DNA from: an uncultured Mycoplasmatota bacterium
GTDB lineage: Bacteria; Bacillota_I; Bacilli_A; RF39; UBA660
Direction: 5' to 3'
DNA length: 64,000 bases
Assembly: GCA_900545005.1 (NCBI GenBank)
Contig: UQXO01000007.1
Span: forward strand, 1-64,000
Part shown: positions 58,807 through 64,000 of the stretch, in pieces
Position numbering within the stretch: the first letter of the stretch is position 1
Layout: every line of letters starts with the position of its first letter
Program-made: the position numbers and the translations under genes
Notes under the pieces: model-generated
What the model was told of the DNA's origin: nothing
What the model saw: only the letters and a program-made list of their open reading frames with translations
The model's database searches: none

Positions 58807-59872
58807 GAAAAAACTCAAGATTATAACTATTATTATAATAATTTTAATTCTTCTTATTGGTCTTCCTCTTAGTATTTATGCTAGTCTTTTAAGACCAGTT
58901 AATAAAAAAGATAGTACCCTAATTACTTTTGATATTCCTTATAAGACTTCTTCTAATGAGGTTTTAAATTCTTTAGAAGCACAAGGTCTTATTAAGAGTA
59001 GCTTGATAGCTAAGATTTATATGAAAACTCATCAGATAACTAATATTCAAGCAGGAACTTATATTCTTAGTAAAGATATGGATTTAAAGACTATTTTAAA
59101 TAAATTTACGACAGGGAAAGTCTTAGATGATGAGATTACCATTACTTTTATTGAAGGAAAAAGACTAAGTTATTATGTTAATCTAATTACAAAGAATTTT
59201 TCTTATACGGCTTCCGAGATTAATGATGTCTTAAATGATAAAGAATTTTTAAAAGAATTAATAGATAAGTATTGGTTTATTACGGATGAAATCCTTAATA
59301 AAGATATTTATTATCCTTTAGAAGGGTATATTTTTCCTGATACTTATAACTTTAAGAAAGATGCTACCATTAAAGAGATAATATTAACTCTAATTGAAGG
59401 TTTAAATACTAAGTTAGAGCCTTATAAAGATACTATTTTAAATAGTGGATATACTCCTCATGAAATCTTAACTTTAGCTTCTATAGTGGAGTTAGAAGGG
59501 GTAGATGATAGTTCTCGTAGTAAGGTTGCTGGCGTCTTTTATAACCGTTTAAAATCCGGTTGGACTTTAGGTAGTGATGTAACGACTTATTATGCTTTCA
59601 AGAAAGATTTCTCTAGTGAGTTAACTCTTGAAGAATATAATAAATGTAATCCCTATAATACAAGATCTGCTTGTGTTAAAGGGCTTCCTGTGGGACCCAT
59701 TTGTGCCAGTGGCTTAGAAAGTCTAAAAGCAACAATTAACCCGGAGACTACCGAATACTACTATTTTGTAGCCGATAAAAATAAAAATACTTACTATGCT
59801 AAGACAGATAGTGAATTTAATGCCATAATAACTGATTTGAAAAATAAAAACTTATGGTATACTTATAATTAA
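58799..59872 (+). CDS. mltG: Endolytic transglycosylase MltG
   Basis: 357 aa, overlapping yrzB by 8 bases. One N-terminal helix (about 6-28), a LysM-like segment, then the YceG domain with L-A-S-I-V-E-L-E-G near 222 (catalytic Glu), V-F-Y-N-R-L-K near 240, D-V-T-T-Y-Y near 255, and L-P-V-G-P-I-C near 298. It cuts nascent glycan strands and may end their synthesis. Homologue of Bacillus yrrL, in the same position. Confidence 0.94.
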   Translation: MSKKKLKIITIIIIILILLIGLPLSIYASLLRPVNKKDSTLITFDIPYKTSSNEVLNSLEAQGLIKSSLIAKIYMKTHQITNIQAGTYILSKDMDLKTILNKFTTGKVLDDEITITFIEGKRLSYYVNLITKNFSYTASEINDVLNDKEFLKELIDKYWFITDEILNKDIYYPLEGYIFPDTYNFKKDATIKEIILTLIEGLNTKLEPYKDTILNSGYTPHEILTLASIVELEGVDDSSRSKVAGVFYNRLKSGWTLGSDVTTYYAFKKDFSSELTLEEYNKCNPYNTRSACVKGLPVGPICASGLESLKATINPETTEYYYFVADKNKNTYYAKTDSEFNAIITDLKNKNLWYTYN

Positions 59873-59877
59873 AAGGT

Positions 59878-60480
59878 GTGATAAAAATGAAAGAACAAAT
59901 ACAAGAAATAGAAAAATATGCAAAAGAAAATAATGTTCCCATAATTGAAAAAGAATCAATTTGTTATATAATGAAATATATTAAAGAACATAATATTAAA
60001 AATATCTTAGAGATTGGTAGTGCCATTGGCTATTCGGCTATTTTAATGGCCTCTAGTAATGTAAATACGACAGTTACGACCATTGAACGCGATGAGGCTC
60101 GTTATATGGAGTGTCTAAAGAATATTAAAAAATGTGGTCTTGATAAGAAGATTAATGTTGTTTATCAAGATGCTCTTGATGTCAACTTGACGGGGGTTTC
60201 TTATGACCTTATCTTTATTGATGCCGCTAAAGGCCAATATACGAAATTTTTTGAAAAATATAAGTATTTCTTAAATAAAGGTGGCGTTATTATAACGGAT
60301 AATATTAATTTCCATGGTTATGTAGGAAAAAGCCAGACTATTGAAAGCAAAAATCTGCGTCAATTAGTTAGTAAAATTGAATCTTATCTTGAATTTTTAA
60401 AGAATAATGAGGAGTTTACTACAGAATTTTTAAATATTGGAGATGGTATTAGTGTTAGTAGACGTAAAAATGAAGAATAA
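59878..60480 (+). CDS. trmR: tRNA 5-hydroxyuridine methyltransferase TrmR (YrrM type)
   Basis: 200 aa, site AAAGGTGTGAT. Class I SAM fold: I-L-E-I-G-S-A-I-G-Y-S near residue 40, T-I-E-R-D near 65, D-L-I-F-I-D-A-A-K near 110, and G-G-V-I-I-T-D-N near 135. In Bacillus YrrM methylates ho5U34 to mo5U34. The two U32 genes that follow are its pathway partners. Confidence 0.88.
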   Translation: MIKMKEQIQEIEKYAKENNVPIIEKESICYIMKYIKEHNIKNILEIGSAIGYSAILMASSNVNTTVTTIERDEARYMECLKNIKKCGLDKKINVVYQDALDVNLTGVSYDLIFIDAAKGQYTKFFEKYKYFLNKGGVIITDNINFHGYVGKSQTIESKNLRQLVSKIESYLEFLKNNEEFTTEFLNIGDGISVSRRKNEE

Positions 60481-61252
60481 ATTCTTGATTAGTTTAAATA
60501 ATCTAGAAGAAATTGAAATCTATAAGAAAGAGGGAATAAATTCCTTCCTTTTACCTCTTAAGGACTATACAGTTGGGTATCCAAATACTTATAGTGTTTC
60601 CAAGATTAATAGTATTAATGAGACTAAATATTGTTTAATTAATAAAGTCTTAGATAATAAAGAAATAGATAATCTAGAGGATATATTACCAACTATAGAT
60701 GTAAAAGGTTTTGTCATTGAAGATATTGGGCTTATAAGACCTTTAAAAGCTCTAAAGAAAGAGATTATTCTCTTTATTAATCATTTCAATTGTAATTATA
60801 ATTCTATTAATGAGTGGTTAAACTATGTTGATAGTGTTTTTGTCTCAAATGAATTAACTAAAGAAGAATTAGAAGAAATAACTAAGAATGCCCATAAACC
60901 AGTGGTTTTACATCTATTTGGGTATAATCAAGTTATGTATTCTAAAAGAAGTTTAGTAACTAACTATGAGACTCATTATCACTTGCCCTTAACAAATACT
61001 TTAGATATCGAAGATAAGATGGGACAAGTTAAATTCCATTTATATCAAGATGCAGCCGGGACAGTAGCTTTATCTAATCATATTGCTACTTTAGATGTTT
61101 TAGATTTACCTAATGTTTATTATTACTATTTAAATACTTCTTTTATTCCTTTAGAGACAACTTTGGCCTTTTTACGAAAAGAAGAGATTACTAATAGTGA
61201 TGAAGGTTTTCTAAGACGAGCTACCGTATTTAAGATTGGAGACTTAAAATGA
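60470..61252 (+). CDS. yrrN: U32-family protein, TrhP1/YrrN type
   Basis: 260 aa from the ATG at 60470, overlapping trmR by 11 bases. A diverged U32-type barrel without the Cys cluster of the larger partner; Y-Y-Y-Y-L-N-T-S and F-L-R-R-A-T near the C-terminus. Assigned from position between yrrM and yrrO and from overall similarity of form. It acts, with YrrO, in 5-hydroxyuridine formation at tRNA U34. Confidence 0.75.
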   Translation: MKNKFLISLNNLEEIEIYKKEGINSFLLPLKDYTVGYPNTYSVSKINSINETKYCLINKVLDNKEIDNLEDILPTIDVKGFVIEDIGLIRPLKALKKEIILFINHFNCNYNSINEWLNYVDSVFVSNELTKEELEEITKNAHKPVVLHLFGYNQVMYSKRSLVTNYETHYHLPLTNTLDIEDKMGQVKFHLYQDAAGTVALSNHIATLDVLDLPNVYYYYLNTSFIPLETTLAFLRKEEITNSDEGFLRRATVFKIGDLK

Positions 61253-62430
61253 TTGAGTTATTAGCGCCCGCTGGGGATTTAGAAAAATTAAAAATAGCTC
61301 TTTTATATGGAGCTGATGCCGTTTATGTGGGAGGAAGAGACTACTCATTACGCGCTAATGCGAAGAATTTTAGCTTAGAAGACTTGCGTGAAGGTGTTTT
61401 ATATGCCCATAATCTTGGGAAAAAAGTTTATGTGACTGTTAATATTGTTCCTCATAATAAAGATACGGAAGGACTTAGTGACTACTTAAAAGCCTTAGAT
61501 ATTATTGGAATCGATGGTATTATTGTTAGTGATATTTATATTATGGCTTTACATAAGAAATTAAACTTAAAGATGGAGTTACATATTTCAACGCAAGCAT
61601 CTACTTCTAATTACGAGACCGCTTTATTTTATAAGAATTTAGGAGCTAAAAGAGTGGTTTTAGCAAGAGAAGCTTCCAAAGAAGATATTAAACGAATTAA
61701 AGAAGAAACTAATCTGGAATTAGAATGCTTTATTCAAGGAGCAATGTGTACTAGTGTTAGTGGCCGTTGTGTGATGAGTAATTATGCTACGAATAGAGAT
61801 TCTAATAGAGGTGGTTGTAGTCAGGTATGTAGATATGTCTTTACGACTAATAAGTATCCTAATGATTTTACAATGATGCCTAAAGACTTAAATATGGCCA
61901 AATATATTAAAGAGATGATTGCCGTAGGAGTTAATTCTTTTAAAGTTGAAGGCCGTATGCGAAGTATATATTATATTGCTACTGTTATTTCGATGTATCG
62001 TAGTATTATTGATAAAACCTTAGATAATACAATTACCCCAAAGTATTTAGAGTATTCCAAAAAAATTCTTAATCGCTGTGCGAATAGAGACTCTGTACCT
62101 CAGTTTTTTCAGGGACATCCCAAAGAGACTGAACAATATTATCAAGATCGTACAGAAATAAGTAATCAAGATTTTTTAGGTATTGTAATAGAATATGATA
62201 AGGATAAATTAGAAGCTACAATAGAACAAAGAAATTATTTTAAGACTGGTGATGTCATTGAAATCATTGGACCCCATAAGAAACCTGTAACTATCACGGT
62301 TCCTGAGATTTTTGATGAAGAGGGTAAACCTTTAGAAGTTGCTCGTCATCCCAGAGAAATAATTAAATTTAAGACCAGTGTACCACTAGAGAAAATGGAT
62401 ATGTTGAGACTAAAAGTGTTTGACATTTAA
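61249..62430 (+). CDS. yrrO: U32-family tRNA U34 hydroxylation protein TrhP2 (YrrO)
   Basis: 393 aa, overlapping yrrN by 4 bases. L-A-P-A-G-D-L-E-K-L near residue 4, A-D-A-V-Y-V-G-G near 24, H-I-S-T-Q-A-S-T-S-N near 115, and the Cys cluster C-F-I-Q-G-A-M-C ... S-G-R-C-x-M-S ... G-G-C-S-Q-x-C-R near 162-195 identify the prephenate-linked U32 family. E-G-R-M-R near 236 is conserved. Confidence 0.93.
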   Translation: MIELLAPAGDLEKLKIALLYGADAVYVGGRDYSLRANAKNFSLEDLREGVLYAHNLGKKVYVTVNIVPHNKDTEGLSDYLKALDIIGIDGIIVSDIYIMALHKKLNLKMELHISTQASTSNYETALFYKNLGAKRVVLAREASKEDIKRIKEETNLELECFIQGAMCTSVSGRCVMSNYATNRDSNRGGCSQVCRYVFTTNKYPNDFTMMPKDLNMAKYIKEMIAVGVNSFKVEGRMRSIYYIATVISMYRSIIDKTLDNTITPKYLEYSKKILNRCANRDSVPQFFQGHPKETEQYYQDRTEISNQDFLGIVIEYDKDKLEATIEQRNYFKTGDVIEIIGPHKKPVTITVPEIFDEEGKPLEVARHPREIIKFKTSVPLEKMDMLRLKVFDI

Positions 62431-62448
62431 TTCTATTTGTAGTATCCT
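62420..62448 (+). promoter_or_regulatory. Promoter of greA
   Basis: TTGACA (62420-62425), 17-bp spacer, TATCCT (62443-62448), beginning inside the last codons of yrrO. Confidence 0.7.
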
Positions 62449-62481
62449 TAGATAGATAATTTTTTAGAGGAGAGAATAAAA

Positions 62482-62952
62482 ATGACAAAAGAACAAACAA
62501 TTCTAATAACACCTCAAGGATATTTGGCGTTAGAAACTGAATTGAATGATTTAAAATTAAATAAAAGACCAGAAGTAATTGCTGCTCTTCAAGAAGCAAG
62601 AAGCTTAGGGGACTTATCGGAAAATGCTGAATATGATGCGGCTCGTAATGAACAAGCTCAAGTAGAAGCAAGAATTAAGGAATTAGAATTTAAACTAGAA
62701 CATTGCCAAGTTATGGATGGTAATTCTAAAGACACTGTTAGTGTTGGTTCTAGTGTAGTTTTAAACTATATAGATGATGATGAAGAAGAAGAATACTCTA
62801 TTGTTGGCTCAATGGAAGCTGATCCTTTTGCCAATAAGATTTCTAATGAATCACCAATCGGAAAAGCTATTTTAGGTCACAAAGCAGGAGAAACTGTTAA
62901 TGTTGTTACTCCTAATGGCTCTTATGATGTAAAAATCGTTAAGATTGCTTAA
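62482..62952 (+). CDS. greA: Transcription elongation factor GreA
   Basis: 156 aa, site GAGGAGAG. N-terminal coiled coil with L-G-D-L-S-E-N-A-E-Y-D-A-A near residue 43 (the acidic tip residues that rescue RNA polymerase), C-terminal FKBP-like domain with I-S-N-E-S-P-I-G-K-A-I-L-G near 122. It stimulates cleavage of backtracked RNA. Confidence 0.97.
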   Translation: MTKEQTILITPQGYLALETELNDLKLNKRPEVIAALQEARSLGDLSENAEYDAARNEQAQVEARIKELEFKLEHCQVMDGNSKDTVSVGSSVVLNYIDDDEEEEYSIVGSMEADPFANKISNESPIGKAILGHKAGETVNVVTPNGSYDVKIVKIA

Positions 62953-63015
62953 TTTTGTTGGTAAAATAGAAAAGAATAAGATATAATATAGAAGTTATTA
63001 GAAAAGGAAGATTTT

Positions 63016-64000
63016 ATGAATAATGTAAAGAAAATCGTAAAAGAATATAATGGGGAAGTATGGACTAAAGCTATTGGCAGTGCTTATGATAAAATTAAGA
63101 AAGATGTAACTGTTGATGGTTTTAGAAAAGGAATGGTTCCTTTTGATATGTTCGTTAGCAAAAACGGGGTAGAACCTTTGTATAATGATGCTATCGATAT
63201 TTTACTTACTACGGAATATAAGAAAGTTTTCGATGAAGTAAAAGAAATTCCTGTAGTTCAACCATCAATTGATATTAAAAATATTAGTAAAGATGCCATT
63301 AGCATTGAATATACTTTTATTTCTAGTCCCGAAGTTAAGTTAGGAGCTTATAAAAACTTAGGTATTAAAAAAGAAACAGCGAAAGTAACAGCTAAAGAAG
63401 TAAAAGAAGAAATAGAAAAATTACAAGCTAAATATGCGGAAATCCAAGTTAAAGAAACTGGTAAAGTAGAAAATGGTAATACTGTTGTAATTGATTTTGA
63501 AGGTTTCTTAAATGGTAAGCCATTTGAAGGTGGTAAAGCTGAAAACTATCCATTAGAAATTGGCTCTCATACTTTTATTCCCGGTTTTGAAGAAGGCTTA
63601 ATTGGAATGAGTACAGGTGAAGAAAAAGATTTAAACTTAACTTTCCCTGAAAACTATACTGAAGAACTTAAAGGTAAAAATGTAACTTTCAAAGTTAAAG
63701 TTAATATTATTAAAGAAAAAGTTTTACCCGAAATTAATGAAGATTTCTTTAAAGATTTAGGCTATGATGATGTTAAGACTAAAGAAGAATTAGAAGCTAA
63801 AATTAAAGAACAAATTAAGACTCGTAAAGAAGCTGATATTGAAAATAAATATATTGATGAATGCTTAGAGGCTGCTACTTCTAATATGAAAGTTGAAATT
63901 AATCCTGAGATTATTGATGATGAAATTCATAGAATGATTGATCAAATGAGTGAACAACTAAAAATGAATGGTATTACTTTAGAACAATACATGCAATTTA
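63016..64000 (+). CDS. tig: Trigger factor, N-terminal and central part (3' end outside window)
   Basis: The frame is open from ATG 63016 (site AAAAGGAAG) to the window end, 328 codons of about 430. Ribosome-binding domain F-R-K-G-M-V-P near residue 35, FKBP-like isomerase domain with V-V-I-D-F-E-G near 157, then I-G-S-H-T-F-I-P-G-F-E-E-G-L-I-G-M near 187, and the start of the C-terminal chaperone domain. It chaperones nascent proteins at the tunnel exit. Confidence 0.96.
   Translation, partial: MNNVKKIVKEYNGEVWTKAIGSAYDKIKKDVTVDGFRKGMVPFDMFVSKNGVEPLYNDAIDILLTTEYKKVFDEVKEIPVVQPSIDIKNISKDAISIEYTFISSPEVKLGAYKNLGIKKETAKVTAKEVKEEIEKLQAKYAEIQVKETGKVENGNTVVIDFEGFLNGKPFEGGKAENYPLEIGSHTFIPGFEEGLIGMSTGEEKDLNLTFPENYTEELKGKNVTFKVKVNIIKEKVLPEINEDFFKDLGYDDVKTKEELEAKIKEQIKTRKEADIENKYIDECLEAATSNMKVEINPEIIDDEIHRMIDQMSEQLKMNGITLEQYMQF

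Overview
The window is a low-GC chromosomal segment of a Gram-positive, spore-forming, fermentative anaerobe, probably an uncultured gut member of the Bacilli / Erysipelotrichia / RF39-like group. That placement is inference. It rests on AT-rich codon use, TGA used as a stop, GGTGAT/GGAGG ribosome sites, and Bacillus-type gene orders (rpsU-yqeY-yqfC-yqfD-ybeY-era-yqzL-recO; ruvX-yrzB-mltG-yrrM-yrrN-yrrO-greA; sigG-ylmC; lspA-rluD; murG-murB-divIB). Sporulation is indicated by sigK, sigG, yqfC, yqfD, ylmC/ymxH and ylbJ. Anaerobic carbon metabolism is indicated by pyruvate:ferredoxin oxidoreductase and pyruvate phosphate dikinase. MurE carries the DNPR motif expected for meso-diaminopimelate peptidoglycan.

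Layout: 1-4.75 kb holds two large SipW/TasA-type surface proteins, a small pilin-like membrane protein and a CmpB-type membrane protein. 5.0-7.5 kb is a small peptide-export locus: a C39-peptidase ABC exporter followed by three unlisted short genes (45, 51 and 53 aa), each with a double-glycine leader and C-terminal cysteine(s). 7.6-16.6 kb is mostly housekeeping (rpsU to glyS, then sepF and divIVA). A 290-bp inverted-repeat element lies at 16.68-16.97 kb, followed by two more SipW-type surface proteins. 20.5-37 kb carries sigK, deoD, xerD, ppdK, a PfkB kinase, tRNAs, XRE regulators, sigG, lspA, rluD, a rhomboid protease and a P-type ATPase. 37.1-38.9 kb is another SipW-type protein with a strikingly GC-rich, adenine-poor C-terminal block and a GC-rich structured spacer before nifJ. 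42.4-44.4 kb is a HipA-like kinase plus Fic locus. The rest is cell-wall synthesis (murE, murG, murB, divIB), tRNA modification (queH, mtaB, trmR, yrrN, yrrO), sporulation/protease genes, two tRNAs, greA and a truncated tig.

Most interesting signal: at least two, perhaps three, of the surface proteins (ending at 3453, 38661 and possibly 1440) have C-terminal blocks resembling variable regions of diversity-generating retroelement (DGR) targets. The blocks run in NNC/NNT codons, lead into a G-V-R-P-V motif, and in the strongest case are followed by an 8-bp hairpin. I found no reverse transcriptase or template repeat here, so diversification, if real, would act in trans. The second lead is the three-peptide C39 export cluster. 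The third is the 290-bp element with integrase-arm-like repeats.
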